The notes under the pieces are model-generated. The model saw only the letters and a list, made by a program, of their open reading frames with translations. It made no database searches and was not told the origin of the DNA. Shown here piece by piece: positions 9,884 through 21,931 of a stretch of 64,000 nucleotides of DNA. Location of the stretch: contig JANCIK010000007.1 of assembly GCA_028532985.1 (NCBI GenBank), positions 3,348,001 to 3,412,000 of the forward strand, given 5' to 3'. Position 1 is the first letter of the stretch. Every line of letters begins with the position of its first letter. Made by a program: the position numbers and the translations under genes. Origin of the DNA: Stropharia rugosoannulata (Eukaryota > Basidiomycota > Agaricomycetes > Agaricales > Strophariaceae).

Positions 9884-11331
9884 TCACAGCAGAGGACCCA
9901 CACAAGGAGCAAACATGGGTGTGTAAGGATTTGGTGCAACAGCGATCTCTGAAGAGGTTCCAGGAGATGCAGAGTTGAGTACCAGAGCCCTTGGCTCAGA
10001 GCTGACTGTCAGTGAATTTTGACCAGACATCTTTTCCTCCCTCGGTGGCGGACTGGGAGCAGTCACTGAAGCAGTGACCTAGGCGGGTGCAGATGAGGCA
10101 GATGGGGGCACTCAGTGTGCCCTCACTGCCTTTCGAAAAGGGTGTAGCCTTGGACCCTGGGCAAGTACTGTTACGGTTGTAGGGCTTGTAACGAGACTTG
10201 GATGCAGACAAAGCCGCCATGCGAAAGTTAGTGAGGTCACTCCCCATGTCAGCGACTTCTTGGAGGGATTCAGTGATCATGATGCGGACAGCCTCCCAGT
10301 GGTGGAGATAAGCATCACAGTCAAACACAGTGGGTGAAGCAAAGTATTTCCTCCTGACTTCGATGTCAAAATGGAGAATAATTGGGAAGTTCTCCTAATG
10401 GTAGTGAGCAACTTGGCAGATCAAAGTATATAGGTAAGAATTACCTTGAAGTTCTGCTGATTCCTGCAGAAGTCAAAGGGAGGTAGTAACCATGTGAAGC
10501 CAGGTCGACATAGATTGGGTGGCCCCAGATGTTGTAGTGGACCTGGGAGAAATTGTCCTTGGAGATAGGAAGTTCGGCCTTGTCAGGAAACAGGATACCC
10601 GGCTGAACAGGTAAAATTGATGGAAGGGAAGAGTCCGAAGTGGGAGGGGGCGGCGAGGTGACAGCCAGATGGAAGGATGAGAACAGCATTTGCTGCTCAT
10701 CAGGTTCGAGAAGACTGAAGGCTGTGATAAGTTCAGCATGGTGGTGCGAAGGAAGGTTGCTCAGTAATGTGTCTAAATCATCGCCATCCCCTGTGAGCAA
10801 AGAGCTGTGTTGGGTTACACCATCATCCTGTCCAGAAAAATCCTGTGGGATTAGGCCCTGTCAGCCAAAGGGCCGGTGATGCCACGGTTGAATACACACA
10901 GGAATGGTGGTCTGGGCCACAGAAACAGTGGGCTCAGTCTCTTAGGATTGAAGCTGATTATGAAGTGGAGGAATGGAAGGCTAAGGCAGGACAGAGGAGG
11001 TGTCAGGTATGAAATGGGGGAAGGAAAGGAAGTGTGGGAGGAAACACACCTCGGTACCTCTGACAGGTGGTGTGGGTTCCAAGGAAGTCGGGGCCCTGGT
11101 GTTGCCAGGGTTCATGATGCCATCATCCTTGTAGATTGGTGGCAAAGGAGCAACGCTCCCTGCACGACTACATGATTTTGAAGTATTGGAAGGCATGAGG
11201 ATGTACTTAGGATGAGAGTAGTACAGTGAAAAAGGCTGGGGAAAAAATTTCTCTCTCTGAGTGAAAACTTCTTGAGGGAGAGAGAGATCTTTGGTTTTAT
11301 CCAAGTTGGGAAACACTTTTATGCATGGCAC
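9884..11331 (-). pseudogene. DIRS-element gag-like protein with CCHC knuckle, broken
   Basis: Three minus-strand open stretches (11331-10981, 10800-10441, 10328-9996) in a row look like pieces of one protein. The last contains CLICTRLGHCFSDC, a C-x2-C-x4-H-x4-C knuckle, preceded by ALSASKSRYKPYNR, which resembles Gag-like proteins of basidiomycete DIRS elements. The middle piece holds QVHYNIWGHPIYVDLASHG, an apparently structured motif. A frame change near 10000 leads into 9884-10066. The order gag then RT-RH-YR on the same strand fits one element spanning roughly 6.3-11.3 kb. Breaks between the pieces make it a pseudogene. The assignment of the first piece is weakest. Confidence 0.55.
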
Positions 11332-11697
11332 CTCTTGCCGTCAGCATTTCCTGAAGCCTCTGATCTCTCTGTCTTCTCACTTCTTAGAAAGCACTAGTTC
11401 TCACGACACCTTCTTGTACTACGTGCTTGCTAGAACAACACTCTGAGTGCATCATGCTTGATGCTGCACCTTTTTTTCATTTACCTATTCCCCACACCTC
11501 TCAATCCCCCCTTGGCTGCCACAGACCCAGCTCTCCTTCTCGCCTTTGTTGTGCCCTGCAGTGTTGCGGGATTCATACCATTACACAAATGCAAAGCCAC
11601 CAACACATACAACTAAAGCCTAAACCCTTTTGCCTTTCAATAGAAATTTGTGAAATTGTTAAAAAATTGACAACTGTTAGTTTATAAAACACATTAT

Positions 11698-12507
11698 CTA
11701 GAAACCATTTGAAATTTGTTCCCAATGACTTTTTGCCAGTGTCCTGAAGGCAAGAAAGTGCTTAAGTGCAAGCTTTCTATATTCTATATTCTCCATTCCT
11801 TTGCTGGAGTGCCAGGAGTGCACCCTAGTAGTAATGCATTTGAAGACCTTGGTTTCATTCATTGGGTAATGGCCAAGGATGATGGCTTCACTTATCTCCT
11901 GAGTGACAGGAACTAGATAGAACATAGGGCAAGTACCTGTCATGGTAATGCAAGGGATAGTCATAGAGTCAAGGACAGGGAGGCCACTTGCTTCTCTTTT
12001 TTTGTTATTGGTCTGAAAGGCTGCTATTGCCTCTGCAACAACCTGTGGTTGTGGGTCAGTCCTGTTGAAGATCATCTTATCCTCAACTACTACCAGTAGG
12101 ACCAGACTGGGAAGATACAAAAGGCACACATCCATCTGTGCAACCCTATTACCATCACTGCAAATAGTGAGAGGAATGATATAGTGTGTCACTACAAGGG
12201 TATTAGGGAGCTCATTGAACTCCAAAAGCTTCAAAGTCTCCACTGAAAAGTTGTCAATAAAGCTCTGCTAGGAGGCCTTGGTGGTGAGGTCAAGATAGCT
12301 TAGATAATCAGTGGCAGGTTTAGAGATGTTTAAGTTGGGATCGCCTAGGGCAGGGAGGATAGCAGGGTTAAGGTGGTCCAGCGAAGGATCTGCACCATGG
12401 CTAAAGAATTCGTCTGGAGGGACAGGTAAGACAGTGATGTGGTAGGAGAGGAGATCACCATTGCTCCAGTCACTGCCTGACTTGGCAGACCATATAACAT
12501 TTGCCAT
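11698..12507 (-). pseudogene. PD-(D/E)XK nuclease-like protein, one internal stop
   Basis: A frame from ATG 12507 (MANVIWSAKSGSD) is interrupted by one TAG at 12270-12268 and then continues in the same frame to 11698, about 269 codons in all. CAG to TAG would explain the stop. The core VLLVVVEDK (about residues 119-127) followed by PQPQVVAEAIAAFQ looks like the E-x-K and downstream Q-x-x-x-E helix of a PD-(D/E)XK fold, and CITMTGTCPMFYLVPVT resembles the following strand pair. The family is common as a hypothetical in Agaricomycetes; its substrate is unknown. The remnant at 23-24 kb has the same layout. The nuclease fold is inferred by eye from motif order, not demonstrated. Confidence 0.5.
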
Positions 12508-12605
12508 GATTCAGATCTGAAGATGAAGTGAGATGGATCAATCCATGGAATATTGAAACATATTTGGGCACCTGGTAAGTGTCGGTTGGTTATTGATGAA
12601 CACAA

Positions 12606-12666
12606 GGGCAGCTTCACCATTCCCAGGGGGTTCCAGGGGGTTCCCCTGGGAATGACCAATTTTTCC
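12606..12666. repeat. dispersed hairpin repeat, copy 1
   Basis: The stretch GGGCAGCTTCACC, then a palindrome (CATTCCCAGGGGG with CCCCTGGGAATG), then ACCAATTTTTCC recurs almost unchanged at 59704-59753. This copy has an extra 10-bp duplication (AGGGGGTTCC) in the loop. Similarity stops just outside on both sides. It may be a terminal hairpin of a small non-autonomous element. Confidence 0.7.
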
Positions 12667-13151
12667 AAAATTCTACATAAACAATAAAATGTTTACAAAG
12701 GCCAAGTAGTAGTGCATTGTCATTTGCTTATTCTCAACCACTATTGGATTCAACTTCATTTTATTTCATTTCTACTAAGTAAATGAGGTGTACAGAAAGC
12801 AAGATACAATACTTGGTTGCGTTGCGTGGACTGAAGTGCATGAGTGTAAGGTACAAATTGCAGTGGTGAGGATGGGAACAGGGGGAATATTGATAGCGTG
12901 AAAATCACAGAATCATAAAGCAAGGGAGGAGAGGATGTTGCAGTCATAACGGAGTGATGCATGAATGAAACAGGAGAAATACAGTGACGTACAGTGAGCG
13001 GACAGGTGAGGGAAGTGAGATAAGCAATAAAGAGAAAGAATAATCAAAAAAGAACAAAGATCCAGAGATATGAAATGCTGATGTAGATGAGATGCATAAA
13101 CCAAACCAAAATTGAACTTGGACGCAGGGACGAAGCAAGTCAGCGAGGAAA

Positions 13152-16100
13152 TCACTCACCGACCCACTTGCCGCCACTAGCCAGCGTGGCGAACACGCCC
13201 TTGCGCGCTACGAGTGCATCATATGTTCCACTCTCCACCGCCGCGCCGTCCTGAAGAACAACAATACGATCACACATCTGCATGATCTGCACCTTGTGCG
13301 TCACCATCACAGTCGTCGGTCGCGCCGCGCCTTGGGCGAGCCCAGCGATCGTCTCGAGTACGGCCGCTTGGTTCTCCGCGTCGAGCGCCGAAGGGCACTC
13401 GTCCAGCACGAGAACGTCCGCGGGCCGAGCTAAAGTGCGCGCAATTTGCAGGCGCTGCGCCTGCCCACCCGAGATCATTGCTGCGTTCTCACCAACAGGC
13501 GTGTCGTACCCTTGTTGCAGGCCCATAATAAAGTCGTGCACATTCGCGCGCTTGACCACCCGCCGCACGTCCTGAGCGTCGACCCAACGTGAAGCGGCAT
13601 CGCCGTATCGGATGTTGTCCGCGACGCTCGCGTCGAACAGGTTCGGGGACTGTGACACAAAGGAGACATGGGTCCGGAGGTGCGTGATGTCCATCGCGCT
13701 GAGGGAGGTACCGCCAATGCTGATAGCACCCTGTGCGGGCTCATAGAGTCGCTGAAGAAGAGCTGCGAGTGTGCTCTTGCCAGACCCAGACGCGCCGACG
13801 ATTGCTACGCATTCGCCAGGGGCGATGTCAAGGGAGACATTCTTCAGGACCCTCACGTTCGGTGCTGCGGGGTAGGCGAAGTTGACGTTCTCGAAGTGAA
13901 TGGCGCCGTCCATGGCAGGCTTGAAGGTACCTTTCTTCTCATCCGCGTTCGTGTCGAGGTTCAGCAGGCGGTGGAAGTCGGAAGTCGCTTGGACGGCTTT
14001 GGCGATGCGTTCGGTGAAGGCTAGGAGTTGGGCTCCGATGGTGACAGAGAAGACGACGAGGTTAAGGACCTCGACCATCTACAGGTAGCTGTATGTACCC
14101 CGCGCGATGAGGACCGCGCCGACGTAGAACAGGAACACCTCTGCAAGGTAGATAAGGGCGGAGGCAACACCATACGTACATCCCCCAACGAGTGCACCAC
14201 GGACGCCAGTCTGTAGAGCGCGGCTTGTGGCAGCGTCAAACTGGGAAGAGAAAATGGGGTCGAAAGCCATGCAGCGAATACCGCGGACGTTGATGATAGT
14301 CTACATCAGGGGCATCAGTACCATAAAAGTAAAAGAAAGGGAGATAAACGCACCTCATAGTACCCCCTCGCAACCTCCTCGCGGGCCTTCTTATTTCGCA
14401 CTTCGCACTGCGCCACGAGTCTCGTCTGCAGCGCCATCACCCCCGCAAATACCGGTGCAATAGCAAAGCCTGCGAGTGTCAGCTGCCAGCCGCGTATCAT
14501 CGCCCACACCAGACCCACGCCGAGCATCATCGTTGCAACGACAACTCCCTGGCTCAGGACGACCGCAATAAGGTTCCGTGCATCGTCACCGTCCTTGACG
14601 ACTGCCTGCATGATCTGTGCAGGGGCATGGGCGGGGCGGTCGAACCACTTCTTGTCTTGTCCGAGCACGCGCTCGAGAGCCGCAGCACGCAGGCGCGTGG
14701 TCCACAACATGCCGGATGTCTCCATGATGGAGTACTTCAGCCCGAGGAGAAGGCCGTCGAGGGCGGCAATACCAAGTACCAAAGGCCACCAAAGCGGTTG
14801 ATGAGGCCTGCATCCTGTGCGCCGGTTGGATCCTCGAAGAGTAGGCGTGAGAGGAGGAAGGAGAAAACGGGCGTCATGCTCCCAGAGGCAATACACGCTA
14901 GTACACCAAAGAACAGGAAGGGCTTATGCAGGATCGTGGGGTAGACTGCGCGGACGAGAGCCCAGAACGGTGGCCGGGCGAAGTCGTCCTCGTCGAAGTG
15001 GGTGTTGGGTTGCTGCTCCGCTGCGGCTGCAGCAGCCTGCATCGCCTTCTTCGCAGCCCTGCGTTCTTTGCGTGTCATTTTGCGGCCCACCTCGTCCACG
15101 TCCGCGCCTAGCCGTCCGTGCGCGTGCAACCGCCGCACTGCTCTGCATGGCATATTTCTCCACGTCGAACTCCTCGACGTCGCTGTCGCCAACGGCCTCC
15201 CAGTCCTCCTCCTCTTCGTATTTGTATCCGTAGCACTTCTTCCACGGTGCATCCGAAGCGACAGTGGTGGTCGCCGCGCTCGTCGGGGTGAATGGCATAC
15301 TATATCTGCGGCTGGGTGAACGGACGGAGGCAGGGGTGGGCTGTTGGGGGATAACGATGTGGATGCTCGACGGGTGACGTTTGTGTTTGACAGGAGATGC
15401 TTCATGATCCACAGCAGCCAGTCCAGAGGGAGGGGGAAGCACGTTCTGGCGAACGGTAACACGGGAGCGGGATGCACCTCATGTGCTCGGGGTGTGCCTT
15501 CCCCATTCCCAGAAACCATGCCAGTGAGGTCAGCGACGACCTCGAACATCCAGTTCCCAAACGTGAGAGGGCGCAGTGTCTGAGGGGCATCGTTCTCCAT
15601 GTTATCAACCTCCTTCGACTCCGACTCCTCGACCTCCCCGACGAGGATGGGGGCACGGAAAGGCTCCGGGATGTCCTTCACGGGCAGCGCACTGCCAGTG
15701 AGCTGCTGAGTGAGCTGCTGGTGGGAAAGCATGCGCTTGAACTCGCCAATGTCCCCATCCACATCAGCCACGTCCTCTTTGACGGTCTCGAGGTCCCCGC
15801 AGTAGCCTCCCTCAGCAACACGGCCAGACCGCATGACGTAGACAAAATCGTCAGCCTCGATCTGGCTGAGATTGTGGGTGATCATGACTGTTGTCCTGTT
15901 CGAGCGGGCGCGACGGAGGGCGACAGAGATGAGGAGGAGGGTGGGAGGGTCGAGTGCGGATGTTGCTTCGTCGAGGATGAATATGGTCGGATTGCGGATG
16001 AATGCACGAGCTAGAGCAAGCCATTGGCGCTGTCCTCCGGAAAGACCAACACCGGCAGCGGCAGTTGTCGTAGAAGAGTCCGCCTCGCACTCCGCAGCGA

Positions 16101-17863
16101 TCCAGGCAAGGGGAGTGTCGTATCCCATCTCGAGCCCGTTGACCCATTCATGAAGAAGGGCAGCCTGAGCCGCGTCCCGCACCGCGCGGTGCTGATCCGC
16201 TTCGGTCATGAGCAAAAGCTGGGTCTCGGGCGGTGCAGCCAGGATATTCTCCGCAATCGATTTCCCGGACAAGACGAGTTACGCTGAGGATGACTGCGAG
16301 AGGCACATGATGTGGGAGGAGAGGAATCCAGGCGCAAGGTGTGACATCTTGTTCGTCGACTGCAACCATGCCAGTACCGGGTAGAGTGTACATACCAACC
16401 AGAAGGCTGGCGATGGTGCTTTTGCCACTGCCTGAACCACCGACAATGTAGGTAGTCTCGCCAGCAGGGAGAAAGAGGCTGACGTTGGAGAGCACGCGCG
16501 CAGTCGGACGAGCGGGGTACGCGAATGTGACGTTGTACAGCGCAAGCTCACCAGTGCATTTCTTCGGCGTGATTTTGCAGGAAGTATGGGAACGTGAGAG
16601 TGAGATGGCAGGCCTTCGGGGGGAGGCGGGAGAGATACCGTGCGGCATGAGCACTCATCGACTCCTTGCCCCTGGAGAAAATAAAGGGTTGATGGATGCA
16701 TATCTGGAGATTGCTGGTCGAGATAAGGCATGCCCAGGATATCTCCATGGCGTGCCCGCGCTCAACTTGCCCTCCCGCACGAACTTCGCGCCGAACTAAC
16801 ATCCCCACCATCACGAACTGCGCGCTCCTGGACAATATCGCCCAGACCCAGTTGATGCTGCGCGCCTGCGTGAACGGCGCACGAAAGACTTCTTTTACAC
16901 GGCTGAGTTTGTAGACATGTGCATTAAACGCCTTGATAGTGGCGATGAATGCGACAGTGCGTTCGACGTGTGTCGCCGCGACTGCGGTTGAGTGGTGCCC
17001 GGCCTGGAGGATGAAGCCTGCGAAGCCTTGCAAAAACACTGCTCCAGAGTAAGGACAAATACGGCGGAGAGGATGACCACGGTATACTGGTGCGACGACG
17101 GGCATGAGGGGCGCATCGTCAAGTTTTGCAAATCCGTTCCGAGGGCGAAAGAGGAGCTGTGGCGCACGTCATCGGTCCCTCTTTGAGTTGGGGGAGATAT
17201 AAATTAGTACATGTCAGAGGCAGGAAATATTGCGAGACAGGAGAAATGGAAACAACAATTTAGTAATGACACATATTCACAGAATAATGGCACGCACTTC
17301 GAGAACATTGCCATAAGATCTCCAGTGCCCACTACGTCGCCGGAGCCGAGGTCCAAGTCGAACCACACAACGTCCTTGGTCGATACGCGTGCGTATACGT
17401 GTCTCCGCACGGCCGTGACGTTGATTCCGCCGACCCATATCCAGAGTGCAGTAGTGATGCTGCCCAGGGCCATGCCACTTATTGCGAGACCAACTAGCTC
17501 GAGAGCTGGAAGCCCTACGACAGCTGGAAGCCCTACGCCACGTAGTAGTGCTTCCTTGTCGGCCTGGGTTGAATTTGACAGGGGGAAGGAAGTAAAGGTG
17601 TTTAATGCCTGGCCACAAATGTCATGAAGGGCGCGATACCGCCAACGACAAGGGAAGAAAGGACGGCGGGCAGAAGGAAAAGGGGCGCATTTCATCTAGG
17701 GAGGAGGGAGAAGAAGCGGATAGAGGGTAACGCTGTAGATTGATTATGGACGGGGCCAGCCTCTGGAGCAGGGGCGTCTTTTTGTGCGGAGGTTGTCAAG
17801 TCGATGGACGGTCGATGGATGCGCAGGGGGGGATGTTAAGATCGTAGGCAAGGTCGCCGTCAT
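13152..17863 (-). pseudogene. ABC transporter, ABCB/Ste6-like (full transporter), decayed
   Basis: The order is TMD1-NBD1-linker-TMD2-NBD2. Probable start: ATG at 17863 (MTATLPTILTSPP). NBD1 shows GGSGSGKST (about 16430), LSGGQRQW (about 16040), IFILDEATSALD and MITHN. An acidic Lys-rich linker follows, with RKMTRKERRAAKKA (about 15080). NBD2 shows GASGSGKST (about 13790), ISGGQAQR, VLVLDECPSALD and MVTHK. One clear intron is 14301-14353. The layout fits fungal a-factor pheromone exporters or multidrug pumps of the plasma membrane. Breaks include TAG at 14081, TGA at 17694, and frame changes near 14785, 15110, 15440, 16300, 16770, 17050 and 17620. Long open stretches such as 14737-16272 therefore mix true and off-frame segments. 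Either a dead paralogue or a badly sequenced gene; the two stops favour the first. Confidence 0.8.
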
Positions 17864-18490
17864 GTTGTGTTTGATTTAGTGAGTACATGAGGGGGTTAAT
17901 TGTATTCAAGTCTTAGCCTGTCACATTGAATCAGGCGTAAATACATAATATGTTCCCACGTACCATGCGTGCATGATCATACATTTTCAAGTCAGTCCAC
18001 AGATGTTACTATGGGTGGACTACTAGCGCGCGCCAGAACGCGGGTGCAGGAATAGATGTAGACACCGAAACTGTATCTTTTACGGGAACAGAAACAGCAG
18101 GATAGTGCCCTAAGTCTTTTATGGGGAGAATCTCCACAAAGCGATGCGTAATGAGCCTGAGCGACGGAAACGTAAGGGGCGTCGGTGTACAGCAATAGAT
18201 GTAATTGCAGGATCAACAATACGCTCGTGCTCTATATGAAGCCAGGTGCAAAGTGAATAAGACACTGCACAGACTGTGGGGTCAGATCAAATGGAAAGGT
18301 AGCCATAGGATCAAAGTAGAGCAAATTCAACGCAGCTGTCGCCTCGCCCTGCGTCGTCAGCAGAAGAGCGTGAGAGCAAGGGAGAATAGATGCTGGACCA
18401 TGTCGGGCTGTCAGTAATGCATTAGGTTAACACTTGACTGTAGCACACATTGGTATTCTCTGAAGCTCTGAATTGCCCGATGCATGCAAC
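17864..18490. other. intergenic, no gene seen
   Basis: Short ORFs on both strands here lack any recognisable motif or intron structure. It would include the promoter side of the ABC pseudogene (17.86 kb and up), but no clear core element stands out. Confidence 0.6.
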
Positions 18491-19619
18491 TCAAATATGA
18501 ATATCGTCATGTACCTGCGCTTCGCTAATAATGACCGATATGCTTTCTGCGAACTCCATAGGTCTAGAAAGCCCCGACACGGAAGATAAATGCACTACGT
18601 CTCTAGCTTGCTCCACGCGCAGAATAATGAGCAAGGGTGAAATGGCCTGCCATAAAAAAAATAAGATTTCAGCGTAACAGTATAAAATGTAATACACTCA
18701 CACACAGTTGCGGTAGGACTTATAATGAAACCACTGAATACGGGGATTCAATTGCAGTCAGAGAAATGTGGGCTGCACTTCCAACAGCCAGTATCATGCA
18801 GGATTCAACCACAATGTGTATGACCTTTGTGTAAACCGGTACGTGAGTCGCACCCAGTGTGCTTCGGATATGTTTCATGTGGTAGATGATTCGAATTGTG
18901 ATTGCTACTGATATTATGATGTTGATGAACGAAGTGACAGAGGCAATCAAGAGCTGTGGTAGAAGAACTGATCCCCCCTTTGAATAAATGGTTATCAGCT
19001 CAAAGACAAACATAGCTGACGTAAATAAGTATAGTGTATAGCACATATTTAAAACTGTGACTCACTCATTGTAGTAGCCAGACAAAGTGCCAACAAGCAG
19101 TAGAATACGCCTCTGTTCTTCATTGATGAATCTGTATACAACATAATACAAATACATCTCCAGAGCTATTTATGCCGTTTAATCGCTATGTTAGAGGTAA
19201 ATTACAGAAAACGGCCCGCTCATCATGTATACGTCTGCATTAGTCACGGAAAACGGAAGAGCCCAAGGGATACTCAATAATTGAGCCGTCGAAGAAGGAC
19301 TGATTACTACGATGTCGTTGAAAGTGGTTTTACCATGGCTTTGCAGTACTGTGCGTAGAAGGAATAATGATTCAATTGAGTTTTGGATAAATGCTGCTGT
19401 GGCAATAAGGAGTGTTCCGGTAATATAGAATGGTATTAAAGCCTTGTACAGCTTTCCACAGTCTCTCTGCTTTCTCCTGACGTATAGACGCATGCACTGG
19501 GTTGAAAGTTGGATTGCCACTCCATATGCGACAGGTGCGACTATGGCTCCAAGAATCTGTGCTTCTATTGCTGAATGGCTGTATCTATCCAGAAGGTTCA
19601 GTATTTCCCGCTTCTCCAT
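18491..19619 (-). CDS. multi-pass membrane protein, fungal hypothetical family
   Basis: Start at ATG 19619 (MEKREILNLLDRYSHSAIEAQ). Exons join through GT...AG introns: about 19619-19228, 19132-19070, 19021-18720 and 18655-18491. The product has about six or seven hydrophobic segments, among them ILGAIVAPVAYGVAIQL, KALIPFYITGTLLIATAAF, LLIASVTSFINIIISVAI, VVESCMILAVGSAAHISL and ISPLLIILRV near the end. This pattern, including the closing SPLLIILRV, matches a large Agaricomycete family of seven-TM hypothetical proteins without known function. No frameshift was seen when the exons are joined, so it may be intact. The upstream limit is uncertain; a further 5' exon is possible. Confidence 0.55.
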
Positions 19620-19910
19620 GGGTAGAATGTGTAGGGGAGCGGTCCACAATGAACGTGGTGTCAAAGAGCATATAGGTCTCATATGTCTGATATTACCTTG
19701 CAATTACTCTCACGATAATGACGCTCCAATGTTCAAAATTAGCCATCAGGTAAACGGATGAAGCAGATAAACTAAGGGAAGTGCTCCTAGAATGCTGATT
19801 GCATCAACGAGAAAATGATACACCCATGAAAATTGATCTCCTGCAATGGTGAAATAAGTAACTATAAGGATAAGTAACTACTTCTGTTTCCGATAAATAT
19901 ACATCGAACA

Positions 19911-20327
19911 TCAGTGAAGCTCCCTGGGAAATTCACTTGATCCATGATTCTTCTTCAGGCGACAGAAAAAAAATGAGTATGGGAGAAATTTAACGTGCGC
20001 TACAATCCCGGCTTCTGTGTTCGTAGAAGCTCCTATGTCAGTGATTAGTATCTCAGGCAATTGCGAAGGGTCAAGTTGCTGTAACCCATGTATGAGTGAT
20101 AAATTCATCAACCGATGGTTCGTCGTACTTGAACAGAGGTGAAACGACGAGTATCCCCTTGAATTAGTTGGAAGAAAGATTGAGGAACGAGCAAGATCAC
20201 TATCAAGTTCATATTGTTCTGTGCACGTTCGAACATTTTCCTGCATGCCGGCAATGAAGTGACGTAGTAACATTAGTATAAATTTGCGACGTGGAATACG
20301 ACTCGGACCTCCTATTACATCTGTCAA
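19911..20327 (-). other. unsupported ORF next to the membrane-protein gene
   Basis: A 138-codon frame (MTDVIGGPSRIPRRKF) with no motif I recognise. It lies upstream of the membrane-protein gene on the same strand and divergent from the F-box gene. Composition is not strongly coding, so it may be chance. Confidence 0.15.
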
Positions 20328-20422
20328 AATCGTGTAAAGTTTGGCACCTACTGGGATACTAATGTTGTGTCAGTCAAGTCGGACCAACTCTGTGTGCCTA
20401 GTGTAACACTCAGTTTGAGAAT

Positions 20423-21931
20423 ATGCTCCAGCATATGGCATTGAGACCCTGGGGCCTGGATCCAAAGCGACTCTCACTAACAAGCAATAGCAAACATATA
20501 GGTGAGACATGTCGAAAAACTAACCATTCCCGTTTATTATTGTTGCCCTCCATGTACCATATTCAACCGCCCATGTCTACTAAAGTTCACGACCTTGCGC
20601 CAGAACTTATTCTCCATATCATATCGTATAACGGAAACATGTTCCAAGATTCAAGTGCTTTTGACGAGCTAAGAATGGCGTCCCAAGTGTGCCACTCGTG
20701 GCGCGCTATCTCACTCTCCAGCACTGTTCTCTGGGGACATGTGGTAGATCTGGGCAGAATAAACGTCAAGTGTGAAGACTGGCTCGCCGAGGTTCTTCGC
20801 AGGACGGGGAATGCACTCTTGTGGGTCAAGTTCGAAAATCTGAACCACAAATTGTCAGATGAAGTCCCGGCCGCCATCGTTCAGCTTCTGGAGAATCACT
20901 GGAACCGCGTTGAAATTCTCGCCCTGCAGTACTTGGGTCCTAACAACCAGCAGGTTCTCTACCGTCCGACCTTGTGTTTGCGCACCTTAATTTACAACGG
21001 CCCATTTGACCATGACGACGACGAATATTGGGATGACGAATTCCAAGGAGATGGCGAGGATGAGTCAGGTCTCAATCCAGTTCCGTTTCTTGCAGGTACC
21101 GCACCGGCACTGCGCCACCTCAAGATAACTTGTTCTCCGATGCATCCAAAAAGGCACATTTATTTGTTTTCCAACTTACGCTCTCTCTCAACTGGTGCTG
21201 AAGTCAACCTGTATACACTACGTGAAATACTTCGCTATACTCCACGCATAGAGGAACTTGATATCGATTGTATCGTTCCTTGCGATTTTGAACCTCACGA
21301 CCTCAGCCCGCTTCCCGGGCCTGCTATTATCAAGCTCCCACACTTACGCCATATTCACCTCTTCTCCAACAAAGGTTTTACCCGCGATTTTATTCTGGGC
21401 CATCTTGAAATGTCTGACAGGGTTTCGCTGGATTTAGAACTTGACATTGACGATGTCGACGACATTGACGACTACTATCCTAATTGCCCCGATCTACCCA
21501 AAAAAGTTGGCCAGTTGGCACAGCGCTACTTCGAGATTCACCGACCTGCGACGCTCAACATTGTCGGTGATGTTTATAGAGGGTTGAAGTTTGAAAGCAG
21601 CGCCCCGGTCACTCATCAGATCAATCCGTTCCGCATACATGTCGAAACCGGTCACAGCCGTCTCCTGTTCGACTTCGTACAGGCGCTCTCATTCTCCGGT
21701 CTTTCTTGTGTTATCAACTTGAAGATGGAATACTTCTTCGACGATATTCACGAAATACGCTGCGAAGACGAGAATATGCGAATAATCAAAAACTTTCATG
21801 CGTGTTTATCAGGGGCGGATGGTCTTGAAAGCCGTCTGCAAAGGCAGAAAGAGGAGGCGATGGCTTTGGAGGAATGGGATGAAAAGTTTCTTGAGAACCA
21901 ATCTTACTTCATGGTGGGTGTAAGTGGGTAG
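20423..21931 (+). CDS. F-box protein
   Basis: A single-exon frame of 502 codons; a second in-frame ATG at 20573 (MSTKVHDLAPELILHIISY) is the better start because the F-box begins right after it. The F-box spans about residues 54-105 of the longer form: LAPELILHIISY, then ASQVCHSWRAISLSSTVLW, the usual L-P-x-E-x-x-x-x-I and V-C-x-x-W-R pattern. F-box proteins link a substrate to Skp1 in SCF ubiquitin ligases. The rest is leucine-rich and strand-like (LRHLKITC, PHLRHIHLFSNKGF), as in Agaricomycete F-box/LRR-like proteins, with an acidic stretch DDDEYWDDEFQGDGEDE near residues 196-212. One of the few undamaged genes in the window. Confidence 0.85.
   Translation: MLQHMALRPWGLDPKRLSLTSNSKHIGETCRKTNHSRLLLLPSMYHIQPPMSTKVHDLAPELILHIISYNGNMFQDSSAFDELRMASQVCHSWRAISLSSTVLWGHVVDLGRINVKCEDWLAEVLRRTGNALLWVKFENLNHKLSDEVPAAIVQLLENHWNRVEILALQYLGPNNQQVLYRPTLCLRTLIYNGPFDHDDDEYWDDEFQGDGEDESGLNPVPFLAGTAPALRHLKITCSPMHPKRHIYLFSNLRSLSTGAEVNLYTLREILRYTPRIEELDIDCIVPCDFEPHDLSPLPGPAIIKLPHLRHIHLFSNKGFTRDFILGHLEMSDRVSLDLELDIDDVDDIDDYYPNCPDLPKKVGQLAQRYFEIHRPATLNIVGDVYRGLKFESSAPVTHQINPFRIHVETGHSRLLFDFVQALSFSGLSCVINLKMEYFFDDIHEIRCEDENMRIIKNFHACLSGADGLESRLQRQKEEAMALEEWDEKFLENQSYFMVGVSG

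Noticed and set aside
15110..15440. Middle part of the 511-codon minus-strand ORF at 14737-16272 as genuine ABC transporter sequence
   Set aside because: Between about 15110 and 15440 the ORF is off-frame: the neighbouring frame (KKCYGYKYEEEEDWEAVGD) gives the acidic linker expected there. The ORF stays open only because no stop happens to occur.
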